A DNA stretch of 64,000 nt from Arthrobacter ipis (GTDB lineage: Bacteria; Actinomycetota; Actinomycetes; Actinomycetales; Micrococcaceae): assembly GCF_014694315.1 (NCBI RefSeq), contig NZ_JAAOXD010000001.1, positions 355,697-419,696 of the forward strand, read 5' to 3'. Position 1 is the first letter of the stretch; each line of letters opens with the position of its first letter. Both the position numbers and the translations under genes were made by a program. The notes under the pieces are model-generated. The model did no database searches and was not told where the DNA came from. It saw only the letters and a program-made list of their open reading frames with translations. Below are positions 50,426 to 58,831 of this stretch, in pieces.

Positions 50426-50578
50426 TTATTCGGACTTCGCGGCCGTCTTGGTCGCGGCGGCCTTCTTGAAGCCGCTGCCCGCCACCAGCTTGCCGCCCAG
50501 CTCGGCGGACACCGTGACCTGTGTGCCCTCGGGGGAGGTCAGCGTGACGGTTTCCTTCTTCTCTTCGGTCTTAGCCAT
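50426..50578 (-). CDS. Small protein downstream of the major capsid protein
   Basis: The 50-residue protein starts at the ATG at 50578 with GGAGG upstream. Basic and Lys/Ala-rich (MAKTEEKKETVTLTSPEGTQ, FKKAAATKTAAKSE), it is of the head-decoration/unknown type frequent after capsid genes in actinophages. Confidence 0.75.
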   Translation of the reverse strand: MAKTEEKKETVTLTSPEGTQVTVSAELGGKLVAGSGFKKAAATKTAAKSE

Positions 50579-50590
50579 CAGGGCCTCCTA

Positions 50591-51529
50591 TTAGGCGGTG
50601 TGGTTGGTGAGCTTGACGAATGCCTCGGTGTCGTTCACGACGAAGCCGTATTCGGCCTCGGCGAGGATCGCCACGAGGTTGTTCTCGAACAAGGACACGA
50701 GTTCGCCGTTGATGGTGACCGTGGCCTCGGTGGACACGCGGTAGGAGATACCTCCCACGGCGCCCCATGCAGCCTGGGTCCAGTCGCCGCCGTAGCCGAC
50801 GATGCCGCCGGTGTTCGGCGTTCCCACGACGACGTCGGTGCCGATGCCCTCGGCGTAGAGCGCCGGCCGGCGCAGCAGGCGGCCGGAGTCCAGCGCGGAC
50901 CCGTCGTAGGGAGATTCCACGAACAGCGGGCGGCCGTTGAGGTCCACGGCGCTGTTGAGGGTCGGCTCTGCCGTGTCATCGAGGGCCCAGCCGCGGAGCT
51001 TCTTGCCGTCGTTCACCAGCAGCCGCAGGGCGCTGTTGAGGTCAGCGTAGATCCCGCCGCTGGCCTGCGAACCGGTGCCCAGTTCGACGGACTTGGTGGT
51101 CTGGTCGATGTAGCGGTCGAACGGGCCCGTGCCCGTTCCGTCGCCGCCGGTGTTGTGCAGCGCGGCGAGGTCGAAGGCGATCGCGAATGCCTCGGCGAGC
51201 TGGCCGCGGATGTTGGTGACGTAGCCGCCCGGGTTGGCACGGACCGTCTCAGCCGAAACGACCACGATGGAGGTCAGCTTCTCCGGCTTCATCGGCAGCA
51301 GGGTCATAGAACCCTTGGATGAGTGCTTGCGCTGGCCCTCACCCGTCCAGTTCGCGGTCGGCTTGCCGGTGACGATCGGGATGTCCTGGCCGGACGCGCC
51401 AAGGGCGACGCGCTGCGCCAGGCCCTGCACTACGGACTGGCGGGCAGCCTGATCGAAGATGCCTGCTGCCTGGTCCGGCTTGATGAATCCAGCGAAGTCG
51501 CTGGTGGTTGTGGGGGCAGTAATTGCCAT
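50591..51529 (-). CDS. Major capsid protein, HK97 fold
   Basis: The 312-residue protein has FIKPDQAAGIFDQAARQSVV near the start, ALGASGQDIPIVTGKPTANW, KPEKLTSIVVVSAETVRANP and a C-terminal NNLVAILAEAEYGFVVNDTE, the sequence layout of HK97-type capsid proteins. It follows the scaffold gene and is well expressed, judging by its codon choice. Confidence 0.92.
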   Translation of the reverse strand: MAITAPTTTSDFAGFIKPDQAAGIFDQAARQSVVQGLAQRVALGASGQDIPIVTGKPTANWTGEGQRKHSSKGSMTLLPMKPEKLTSIVVVSAETVRANPGGYVTNIRGQLAEAFAIAFDLAALHNTGGDGTGTGPFDRYIDQTTKSVELGTGSQASGGIYADLNSALRLLVNDGKKLRGWALDDTAEPTLNSAVDLNGRPLFVESPYDGSALDSGRLLRRPALYAEGIGTDVVVGTPNTGGIVGYGGDWTQAAWGAVGGISYRVSTEATVTINGELVSLFENNLVAILAEAEYGFVVNDTEAFVKLTNHTA

Positions 51530-51562
51530 GGGGGTCTCCTTGATCCCTAGAAGTGGTACGGG

Positions 51563-52045
51563 CTACTGGCCGATGCCGAGTGCCCGGCGCAGCGATTCCT
51601 CAAGGGCATCGCTGTTCAGTGCAAGGTTTGGGCTGTTCCCCTCGGAGGGAATGACGTAGGAGGCGCTGTTGGCTTCCTGCGTGGCAGCCGCACCAATGAG
51701 CCTTTTGACCTTCGCAGCCGATGCTTTGAGGGATTCCTCATCGCTCCCCACCACGAGATCGTGGTAGTCGGCGGGGATACCTTCGGCAGCAATCACTGAC
51801 AGCCTCGTGCGCTCCTGCTCGAGCTGCGCTGCGCGCTGCTCAGCGGTCGTTGCGCGTTCCTGGATGCGCTCAATCTCGGACTTCTTAGAGTCTTCGATCT
51901 TCCGCAACTCTTCGGCTGCCCTGTTGTTTTCTTTCGCCCTGGCTTCCCACTTGCGGGCCTCGACTTTCCAGTCTGTCTCCTGTGCAGAAGCGGCAGGTGC
52001 TGCAGGCTCGGCGGGGGTGCCGGCAGTCGGCTCGTTCTCGCTCAT
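51563..52045 (-). CDS. Scaffolding protein
   Basis: The 160-residue protein starts at the ATG at 52045 with GGAAGG upstream. Acidic disordered N-terminus (1-30), long coiled coil rich in Glu, Lys, Arg and Ala (30-95), then a C-terminal helical capsid-binding tail (ALEESLRRALGIGQ). It is placed just before the capsid gene, as usual. Confidence 0.85.
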   Translation of the reverse strand: MSENEPTAGTPAEPAAPAASAQETDWKVEARKWEARAKENNRAAEELRKIEDSKKSEIERIQERATTAEQRAAQLEQERTRLSVIAAEGIPADYHDLVVGSDEESLKASAAKVKRLIGAAATQEANSASYVIPSEGNSPNLALNSDALEESLRRALGIGQ

Positions 52046-52118
52046 TGATGATTTCCTTCCCGTGCGGGATCGACCCGGGCCGTGATGCGCCATGCGGCAG
52101 GTGGACCGGGAAACAGTG

Positions 52119-52140
52119 AAGGCCCCCATGCGGGAGCCTT
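52119..52140 (-). terminator. Small hairpin between MuF-like and scaffold genes
   Basis: AAGGCCCCC (52119-52127) pairs with GGGAGCCTT (52132-52140) with one mismatch. Read leftwards it runs into CACTGTTT. It may reduce read-through from the packaging genes. Confidence 0.45.
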
Positions 52141-52143
52141 GGG

Positions 52144-52863
52144 TTAGTGCTCGACTACGCCGTCACGGACGTGGTCGGGGAAACTGCGGCGCATGGCCGC
52201 AGCAATCTCTTTGATGTCGCCGGATCCGGCTTGATCGCGGGCCACTTGGTACATCCGGTAGTACTCGTCGGGGTCATACCCTTCGGGGTAGTCATCCCGC
52301 GAGCCCAACGGGGTCGGCACACAGTCACAGTCGCCGTGGTAGTCCGAGCCGTCCGCGGCCTTGGAAGCCGAACGCTCGGAGAGATATACGGCATCGCGAC
52401 TGGCGAGTGTCAGGCACCAAGCGCATGTCTTAGAGCCGGTCGGAACGCGAGCCCATCGCACGCGGCCACGCCTCGCGTTGCTGGCGATCGTGTCCCGCCC
52501 GGGCTGCTTCACGAACTTGTCCACCTGCACGGATAAGACGCCCAACGCCGCGGCCGGCTGCGGCGTCCACAGGTGCCCGGCCGCGTACCGGACCTGCGAC
52601 GCAACCGTAGCGGCGTCAACGGACCTGGCCAGCGCCGCCCCGGTAGAACCAGTCAGTTCCTCGTACCAGTCGGCGGCCAACGCGGCAGCCACCTCGCCAT
52701 ACTGGGCGACAAGGACCGGCGTGAACTCAAGCAGCGAGTCACGCGCCGCCTCCGGCCGCGCCAGATCCAGCGAGGCAAAGAACGCTTCAAGCGCTTCCTT
52801 CACCATTCGGGACAGCTCAGCGTTAGCCGTCCGGAACCTCTCAAGGTCAGACCGTTCCACCAT
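52144..52863 (-). CDS. MuF-like minor capsid protein (VG15 type)
   Basis: The 239-residue protein has a helical N-terminal half and a C-terminal cysteine/His region (GSKTCAWCLTLASRDAVYLS, DYHGDCDCVPTPLG) typical of the MuF-related VG15 family, internal head proteins ejected with DNA. It overlaps the portal gene by 17 nt. No protease signature is visible in it. Confidence 0.82.
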   Translation of the reverse strand: MVERSDLERFRTANAELSRMVKEALEAFFASLDLARPEAARDSLLEFTPVLVAQYGEVAAALAADWYEELTGSTGAALARSVDAATVASQVRYAAGHLWTPQPAAALGVLSVQVDKFVKQPGRDTIASNARRGRVRWARVPTGSKTCAWCLTLASRDAVYLSERSASKAADGSDYHGDCDCVPTPLGSRDDYPEGYDPDEYYRMYQVARDQAGSGDIKEIAAAMRRSFPDHVRDGVVEH

Positions 52864-54265
52864 CCGCAGCTACCTCCTGCGCGGGCGCCCGCCTGGACGC
52901 CGCCGCTGCCACAAGCGCGTTGATGCTATTGCCGGCGGCCTTACGTTTCTGCTCGTCTTGGAACCGGACGATCTGCTCCCGGGTGAGTCCGGCCGTTTCC
53001 AAACCGACTTCGGACTCTGCGAAGCCGGGGATCGCCGCGGCCCGCTTCGTGAACGCGTCAGCGGCCGCCGTCGGCGAAACCATCGACGGGTCCGTGAACA
53101 TCGCCGTGAGCTTCAGCAGCGGCTCCGGCGTCACATCAAGCCCGTCACGCAACCGCACAGCCAACTGCACCGCCTTGACCGCACCCTGGCCCCACGAACG
53201 GTTAGCCTGACGGGCATCGATAATCAGGTCTTCCTTCGCCGCGTAGATGGCCTCAGCTGAAGACGGGTTGTCATGGATGATCCCCAGCGACGACGGAGAC
53301 AAGCCCTGATCGCCGCAGAACAGCATCGCCCACATCTTCAGGTGATCCACGTGCGGGACCATGCTCGCGCCCTCAAACCGCTTGACGTCCGGCACTTCGC
53401 CCGTCTCCGAGTTCTCGGTCAGACCGAACACGCGGCCCATCACGGCCTTGAACCGGGCATTCCCGGCGAAGGCCTTGGCTGATGCCCCCAGGAGCCAGTA
53501 CTGCGGCGCGGAGAAGCCTTCTGCCTGCACCTCGGACCGGAGGACGGTGCGGAGCGCGGCGTCTGTGTAGTCCATCGCCGCCCGCGAGATCCGGGAATGA
53601 CCGAAGGGCCGCTTCAGATCGGGCTTGTGCACCAGCGGGGCGACGGTGACTTCCCGCAGGGGGTTGCGCCGGATGTCGACCTGCCAGCCACCTGCCGGTT
53701 GCCGGGTCAGCGTGACCACCTTCTCAGGACGGTACATCACCATCTCAGTCGGCATGTCGGCCTCATCGACGGACACGACAGCCAAGAACCCGCGCACGGC
53801 CCGCCGCCGCGAATCCCACAGCCCAGCCGACGCATCCGCGGCCCTTGGCAGGATCAAAGCCTCTGGCTCACCCGATGCCACATCCCCCTGCGAAACCGTC
53901 AGGAACGCGCACGCATGAATGGCCGACGACTGCACCGCCTGCGGGAACTCATTGTAGAACTGGTTCGCCGTCAGGACAGACTCAATCGAGTAGGGGTCAT
54001 CCACCATGCCTGGGGACACGAACCCTTCAAGGTTCGAGCGGTCCACCAGGGCGTTCACGCCCTTGGCGACCCACCCGAGCGTTGTGCCGAACTGCTGCAG
54101 CTGCGGAGGGATCGAGATGCCGAAGTCCTTGAACGCCTGCTTACCCTCAAAGTAGACGGTCCGCAGCACGTTCCGGTTGCGCTTCGCGTTCCAGACACTG
54201 ACCAGTTCCTCGAGAAGGCGGGCATCATCATGGTCCAACGCGAGAGGGGCCTGCATGGGAATCAA
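52847..54265 (-). CDS. Portal protein, SPP1 Gp6-like
   Basis: The 472-residue protein forms the dodecameric DNA gate. It has an N-terminal KRNRNVLRTVYFEGKQAFKD, RAVRGFLAVVSVDEADMPTE, HSRISRAAMDYTDAALRTVL and the internal LSPSSLGIIHDNPSSAEAIY block, the common pattern of actinophage Gp6-like portals. It overlaps the large terminase gene by 4 nt. Confidence 0.92.
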   Translation of the reverse strand: MIPMQAPLALDHDDARLLEELVSVWNAKRNRNVLRTVYFEGKQAFKDFGISIPPQLQQFGTTLGWVAKGVNALVDRSNLEGFVSPGMVDDPYSIESVLTANQFYNEFPQAVQSSAIHACAFLTVSQGDVASGEPEALILPRAADASAGLWDSRRRAVRGFLAVVSVDEADMPTEMVMYRPEKVVTLTRQPAGGWQVDIRRNPLREVTVAPLVHKPDLKRPFGHSRISRAAMDYTDAALRTVLRSEVQAEGFSAPQYWLLGASAKAFAGNARFKAVMGRVFGLTENSETGEVPDVKRFEGASMVPHVDHLKMWAMLFCGDQGLSPSSLGIIHDNPSSAEAIYAAKEDLIIDARQANRSWGQGAVKAVQLAVRLRDGLDVTPEPLLKLTAMFTDPSMVSPTAAADAFTKRAAAIPGFAESEVGLETAGLTREQIVRFQDEQKRKAAGNSINALVAAAASRRAPAQEVAADGGTV

Positions 54266-55791
54266 AAGACCTCCACCTCACCTTCGCTGCTCGATTGTTC
54301 GTCATCGTCGTTGACGGTTGGCCGGCGGCCGAACTTGACCGCTCCGAAGTGCGCGCACGTTGCCGCCATCGTTGGTGTGAGGTCGACCGAGAAGTCGCGA
54401 CGGTTCCACTTCCACGCGCCTCCCTTGCCGAATTTCTCCTTGACCGCTCCCGCAATAGACACGTCCAAGTGCTCCTGCCCGAAGTGGGTCATTGAACGAT
54501 CCTTGGTGACCGCGTCATACAGTCCGCCGCACGCCTGGGACAGCTCGGCGGGGCCCAGTACGAAGACCTTCATCTTCCGCTTCTTGAGCAGGGGCTCCAG
54601 CGACCGGGCCGGGGTGTATGCGTCCAGCACGACCGGGATCCGGCGCTTGCATCGCTTCCACAGCCACTCCACGATCTGCTCGGAAAGCATCTCGTCGAAC
54701 CGGACGTCGTTGTCATCCGTGTCCACGAGCTCCACGTGCACCCCATCAGGAGCCCAGGCAGCGGCCGCCAGCGTGATCGCCGTGCGCTCCGGGTTCATGT
54801 CCAGCCCGAAAGCGGCCAGCGGCCAGTCCTCGGGGACTTCTGCCAGCCGCCGAGCGTCCCAAGCCTTCTTCGGGATCGCCGACTCAAGGGATGCAGGCTC
54901 CGGCCACATGTTCAGGCGTTCCCGGGCGAAGGACCGCGGCGACCATCGGCTATGCTCGCCCTCAATCGTCCGCTGGGTGATGCGCCGGCCAAGAGCGGGG
55001 TTCGACTCAGCCCAGTGCTTCCGGTCTGCCACGAATAGCTTCAGGTCAGCCTCGGTCATGGAATCGACGTCGCCCACAGCGGAATGCTCCACCCACGCGA
55101 CGCGCTTATCCTCGCCCGTGATCGCACCGTTGCGGACCTTCATGAACGGGGCGCCGCGCTCACTGATTTCCCGCGGCGGGGTGCCCATGTAGATCGTGAC
55201 GGGATCGCCAGAGGGAGAGGCGGAGATAGTCGGCTCGAGCGCTTCCTGCTCGTCTTCCTCGTATTCCTGCGCCTCATCGATCACGAGGACGTCGAACGAA
55301 GAACCACGCCCGGCGCCGCCAGTGCGGGCACCAAGCTCGATCAGGCCGCCGTTGTACAACTCAATAGCTTCCTGGCCGTTGGTCTTCCGGACCTCCTTGA
55401 CCAGCGCATTGAGCTCCGGGTACTTCGCCTGTGGATCGTTCTTCTGCGTGCCGAAGAAGTGCATCAGACGCTTGAACGCCTTCCGGGCAGAACCCAGCAA
55501 GTGCGAGGTGTGCAGGATCTTCAACTCGAGGGCGACCATCAGGTACAGCTCGACGATTTCCAGCCCGCCGTTCTTGCCGTTCTGCCGGGGGACAGAGACA
55601 GCCCACGTCGAGGCACACCACAGCCCATCCTTGCCCTTGCGGAGCCAAGACCGGACCACGTTCGCCTGCCACGGATCCGGGATCAGGTGGTAGCCGGAAG
55701 CAAACTCCAGAGCCAGTTCGGCATGCTTCGTCGTGTAGCCGCGGGGAGTCGGAGCCGTGTCGAAGCGTGGTTCCTGCAAACCTCGAACCAC
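54262..55791 (-). CDS. Terminase large subunit
   Basis: The 509-residue motor packages DNA. It has an ATPase with Walker A VPRQNGKN (67-74), Walker B VLVIDEAQ (168-175) and a C-terminal RNase H-like nuclease whose acidic residues lie in AAFGLDMNPERTAI, PVVLDAYTP and VDLTPTMAATCAHF. Length and motifs are typical of siphovirus TerL. Confidence 0.94.
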   Translation of the reverse strand: MVRGLQEPRFDTAPTPRGYTTKHAELALEFASGYHLIPDPWQANVVRSWLRKGKDGLWCASTWAVSVPRQNGKNGGLEIVELYLMVALELKILHTSHLLGSARKAFKRLMHFFGTQKNDPQAKYPELNALVKEVRKTNGQEAIELYNGGLIELGARTGGAGRGSSFDVLVIDEAQEYEEDEQEALEPTISASPSGDPVTIYMGTPPREISERGAPFMKVRNGAITGEDKRVAWVEHSAVGDVDSMTEADLKLFVADRKHWAESNPALGRRITQRTIEGEHSRWSPRSFARERLNMWPEPASLESAIPKKAWDARRLAEVPEDWPLAAFGLDMNPERTAITLAAAAWAPDGVHVELVDTDDNDVRFDEMLSEQIVEWLWKRCKRRIPVVLDAYTPARSLEPLLKKRKMKVFVLGPAELSQACGGLYDAVTKDRSMTHFGQEHLDVSIAGAVKEKFGKGGAWKWNRRDFSVDLTPTMAATCAHFGAVKFGRRPTVNDDDEQSSSEGEVEVF

Positions 55792-55801
55792 ACTGCACCG
55801 C

Positions 55802-56196
55802 CTACGCTTGGATCTTCCCCATGAGCTTCTGCAGGGGGGTCACATTGTCGGGGAGTAGTCCCGGCTGGCCAGATGCCTTCGCGGCCCCTTCCACGGGGGC
55901 GAGCTTCCCAAGGATGTTCGTGAAAGCGAGCGCCTGCTGCCGGGCCTCAGCCAACGGCGCCTGGAACTTCACCTCGACGTTGATGTTCAACGAGCCATCG
56001 TCCTCGATTTCACGGTTGAGAACTCGGAACTGCATGAGTTCAGGACGCCCTTGCCCTGAATGATGTTGTCGAGCTCGTCAAGACGATCAGCCAGGCGCGC
56101 AGCCTCGAGGACCAGCGCGTTCCGAGGCACATCCTCAGTCGCCAGGGCCTCCCACAGGGCCAATCCGCGCACGCCGAGGCCGGAGGGAACGTCCAC
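55802..56196 (-). pseudogene. Terminase small subunit split over two overlapping frames
   Basis: The 5' frame (55987-56196) encodes MDVPSGLGVRGLALWEALAT through DRLDELDNIIQGKGVLNS, the DNA-binding half of a small terminase, then derails. The 3' frame (55802-56035) encodes FRVLNREIEDDGSLNINVEV and PLAEARQQALAFTNILGKLA, the half with the conserved ARQQ helix. The frames overlap by 49 nt and meet at AACTCATGCAG near 56,035. One missing base, two separately translated ORFs (the second has an ATG at 56035) or frameshifting could explain it. Confidence 0.65.
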
Positions 56197-56281
56197 GGCG
56201 GCCTCCTGTGCGTGCTCGGGGGGATATTTTCGCTATCGCCTGGGGGCGACGGGCGGGCGGGGTGGGGGATGGGGCCCTGGG

Positions 56282-56584
56282 TCACCATTTCCGGCTGGTG
56301 GAAAGTGGTTTGCGGGTCAAGACGCCCGCTGCACGTGGTGCCGCACGGTTCCCTTTGGACTGATTGCAGGCTCTGCAGATCACGTCGAGCGGTCCGTTGT
56401 CGTGGCCTAGCGTTCCGAATGGGATCACATGGTCGACCTCGGCACTGTTGGGTTTGAGGCTCAGGTCGTAGTCGAGCTGGCACCTGCAGTATGGGCAGTG
56501 TGTGCGTCCGTGGGCTTGGGCTTCCCGCAGGGCGTGTGCTCGGCGTCTCTTCCATGTGGCTGTGCCAGTGCGTGAGGTAGCCAT
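56282..56584 (-). CDS. HNH endonuclease (packaging type)
   Basis: The 100-residue protein has HNH zinc ligands CPYC (30-33) and CRAC (70-73), with the catalytic block VDHVIPFGTLGHDNGPLDVI and NQSKGN. An HNH gene next to terminase is common in long-tailed phages, where it assists the terminase in cutting DNA. It overlaps the next upstream gene by 1 nt. Confidence 0.9.
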   Translation of the reverse strand: MATSRTGTATWKRRRAHALREAQAHGRTHCPYCRCQLDYDLSLKPNSAEVDHVIPFGTLGHDNGPLDVICRACNQSKGNRAAPRAAGVLTRKPLSTSRKW

Positions 56585-56766
56585 CAGGGGTCATCGTCAT
56601 CGATGGATTGGCGGTCACTGCGCATGTGTAGCTCTGGGGGTGTGGTGTATGAGTGGGCGTGCTCTGCTTGGGCTGGCCCTGCACCCTCTGGCCCGAACTC
56701 TTCAGGCTCGGACATGGCTGCTGCTGAGGCTTCTAGCCAGGCGCAGATAGCGCGGTATAGGCGCAT
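56584..56766 (-). CDS. Small hypothetical protein before the HNH gene
   Basis: 60 residues, with a short helical start (MRLYRAICAWLEASAAAM), a Glu/Pro-rich middle and an acidic end (SIDDDDP). Its stop overlaps the HNH start by 1 nt, which supports it as first gene of the late operon. Function unknown. Confidence 0.6.
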   Translation of the reverse strand: MRLYRAICAWLEASAAAMSEPEEFGPEGAGPAQAEHAHSYTTPPELHMRSDRQSIDDDDP

Positions 56767-56886
56767 GCCTAGCCTCCGATCAGACGGTTACTGCCTCGTA
56801 CGCGACTTTGGATTTGCGCCTTGTAGGCCCTGTGCCGGGGTGCCATTCTTTTGTTGCATCGAGGCGAATGAGAAGGGACAAGGGCA

Positions 56887-57204
56887 ATGACTACGGAGCC
56901 AGGCGATCAGGGGCTGTTCAACGCCATTGACAAGGCGCGAAGGTATATGCCCGAGATTGAACCGGAAGGCAGGGCGGATTCAGACGCGGTGAGGAGCGGA
57001 CTGCGTGAAGCTACCGTGGCTGTGGACCGTGACTATTTTCCCGGGACCATTCGTGAGGCAATGATCGAAGCGACGTCTGAGGCCACGGTGCTGGGTGTTA
57101 TGGCGCGTCAGGCGTTCGATGAACCGCAACTCGATAGGGCCGACATCGAAGCAATCAAGGAGTTCTTCAAATGGATATTCAACGGGGCAACCAGGCCTAG
57201 GTAG
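56887..57204 (+). CDS. Hypothetical soluble protein of the rightward insert
   Basis: 105 residues, acidic and mostly helical (GLFNAIDKARRYMPEIEPEG, TIREAMIEATSEATVLGVMA, DIEAIKEFFKWIF). AAGGGC is 2-3 nt before the ATG and GGGACAAGG slightly further. It is followed after 2 nt by the membrane protein gene. It lies on the strand opposite to the flanking operons, so it is a moron-type gene. I do not recognise its family. Confidence 0.72.
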   Translation: MTTEPGDQGLFNAIDKARRYMPEIEPEGRADSDAVRSGLREATVAVDRDYFPGTIREAMIEATSEATVLGVMARQAFDEPQLDRADIEAIKEFFKWIFNGATRPR

Positions 57205-57206
57205 TC

Positions 57207-57608
57207 GTGGACAAGGAGGAGGTGCCGTATCCACGGAGCGCCGCCCACGCGAACCATGTTCGGTGGGAGAAGTTCTGCGCCTATCTTGGAGCCGGCCTCG
57301 GTGGCTTGATCTTGTTTGGGGATCTTGCGAAGGATGCATTTGCAAATGCGGACTACACGATTCGTGCCATGTTCATCACGGCCGCGGTAGCTGCTGGCGC
57401 CGCCATTGGCCGGGCCTACTGGGGCTTCACTCACGCAGACTATGAATTGTCACGAGCGGGATATGAGGGGCCTGATAACCAGAACCTCGATACCCCGGGC
57501 TGGGTCGTTAAGTCAGAGACCATGTCATTCTTTTTCTACTGGGTTGGGGCAGCCTTGCTCGCATGCGCGACGGCCCTCTTGTTCGTCGCAGCATGGACGG
57601 GCCCGTAG
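57207..57608 (+). CDS. Three-helix membrane protein of the rightward insert
   Basis: A GTG start gives 133 residues with transmembrane segments at about 25-43, 54-73 and 109-130 and a soluble loop (THADYELSRAGYEGPDNQNL) between the last two. Coupled to the acidic protein gene before it. A lysogen-expressed membrane protein in this place could act in superinfection exclusion, but no homology supports that. Confidence 0.72.
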   Translation: MDKEEVPYPRSAAHANHVRWEKFCAYLGAGLGGLILFGDLAKDAFANADYTIRAMFITAAVAAGAAIGRAYWGFTHADYELSRAGYEGPDNQNLDTPGWVVKSETMSFFFYWVGAALLACATALLFVAAWTGP

Positions 57609-57711
57609 GGAATTTCTATACCATGGCCGGTGGGCTGGCGGCGCGCAATGCCCACAGCAAGGCCCTGGCGGGGCGGCGGGCGGGAAACTTCGCAGGCTGC
57701 TGTCAAAGGAA

Positions 57712-57742
57712 GAAGCCCCGGAGTGGGGGACTCCGGGGCTTC
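57712..57742. terminator. Bidirectional terminator between the rightward insert and the replication operon
   Basis: GAAGCCCCGGAGT (57712-57724) and ACTCCGGGGCTTC (57730-57742) form a perfect 13-bp stem with a 5-nt loop. Leftwards it runs into TTCCTTT, rightwards into ACGTTTTG. It separates the convergent insert and replication genes. Confidence 0.85.
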
Positions 57743-57815
57743 ACGACGTTTTGGGTACAGGTATGCGCTGTGCCATCAGTCTAGTAAAAGCTGGCCATAC
57801 TTACAAGCGTGTAAG

Positions 57816-58214
57816 TTAGCCGCGCTGTTTCCGCTTGTGGAGCCACTGGCGGGGGCTCCACAGGTCGGGCACGACGTAACCGGGGCCGCCGCCGGGCCGC
57901 TGGAGTGTCCTTCGTGGCGGCTTGCACGTCTCTTCGATGCAGTACGGGCATGCTTCCTCTTCGTCGGCCTTGAAGGTGTTGGGCATGATGATCTTCACCT
58001 TGGCTCCACAGAGGGCGGCCCGGTAGTTGTAGGTGTCTTCGATAAAGTACGGCTCCCGCAGTCTCAGCTCGCTCTGGGTCGGCCGGACGGCGTGGATAGT
58101 TCCGGGCTCATCGGGCACCTGAGGTGTTCGCGCACCTGCTTGCCTGTCGAAGGGCATTGACCAGCTGGTGAGGCCGGCCTTGTAGATGGGAGCGGACGAG
58201 TCGGCAGGGGTCAT
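57816..58214 (-). CDS. Zinc-finger-like hypothetical protein of the replication operon
   Basis: 132 residues from the ATG at 58214. A central ACPYCIEETC forms a possible metal-binding knuckle together with a Cys in AALCGAKV. The C-terminus is basic (SPRQWLHKRKQRG). It overlaps the gene before by ATGA and is last in the operon. Confidence 0.7.
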   Translation of the reverse strand: MTPADSSAPIYKAGLTSWSMPFDRQAGARTPQVPDEPGTIHAVRPTQSELRLREPYFIEDTYNYRAALCGAKVKIIMPNTFKADEEEACPYCIEETCKPPRRTLQRPGGGPGYVVPDLWSPRQWLHKRKQRG

Positions 58215-58831
58215 GCTGCAGCCTTTCCGAGGTTGAGGGCGAGCGAGTGCAATTCTGCTCCTGCCCAGGTAGTTCCGCAGGCTCCGCATCGGGCTTCGGC
58301 TCCGGTGGCAGTGATCGCGGTGTTGCGGACGTATTCGCCGTCCTCCCATGTCCAAGCGTGTGAGGCCCCGCATGCTTCGACTGGGCACGCACCGACGATT
58401 TCCGTGCGGCGGACTGGGTTGAGGAGTTGCTCGATTGCTGACGCCCATGCCGTCGCCGAATGAAGGCACTTCTGGGCGCTCTCCCCGCCGACGTCAGACT
58501 GGGTCCATGCCGCCCATTTCTGCAGTTTGGACTCGGCGCTGAGCTTGGGTTCGTCTCGGCCGGTGATTGCGATGTGCATGGTCGCCAGGGTTTCCCGGAT
58601 CTCAGCCCAGAGTCCGAATGCTGGGATCGCGATGGGGGAGCGGGAGCCGGAGGACCCGCCAGTGGACGGGCGCCGGCCAGATGCGATTTCCTGGCGCAGC
58701 TGCTCGAAGAGGCTGAGCTCCGTTGGGTAGCTCTTGATCCCGGTGTCTGGATCGACGTGCGTGGTCCGGTGGTCACGTGTAAGCCGGTGCACGGTTGCGT
58801 TGAGAATGTCGATGGTCGGGGTGGTGTTCAA
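58211..58831 (-). CDS. Phage protein with C-terminal Cys-rich domain (DUF7341-like)
   Basis: 206 residues. Helical N-terminal part (LNATVHRLTRDHRTTHVDPD), a Ser/Gly linker, then SAQKCLHSATAWASAIEQLL and a probable zinc ribbon made of VGACPVEACGASHAWTWEDG and ARCGACGTTWAG. The pattern recurs downstream of helicase genes in actinophages. ATGA overlaps both neighbours. Confidence 0.75.
   Translation of the reverse strand: MNTTPTIDILNATVHRLTRDHRTTHVDPDTGIKSYPTELSLFEQLRQEIASGRRPSTGGSSGSRSPIAIPAFGLWAEIRETLATMHIAITGRDEPKLSAESKLQKWAAWTQSDVGGESAQKCLHSATAWASAIEQLLNPVRRTEIVGACPVEACGASHAWTWEDGEYVRNTAITATGAEARCGACGTTWAGAELHSLALNLGKAAA

Noticed and set aside
53597..55192. 531-codon open frame opposite the portal and terminase genes
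   Set aside because: It mirrors two confident genes and has no domain signature. Long antisense frames are common in high-GC DNA.
55987..56035. Programmed frameshift in the small terminase
   Set aside because: No convincing slippery heptamer is seen at the junction (AACTCATGCAG). A mutation or re-initiation at the ATG is more likely.
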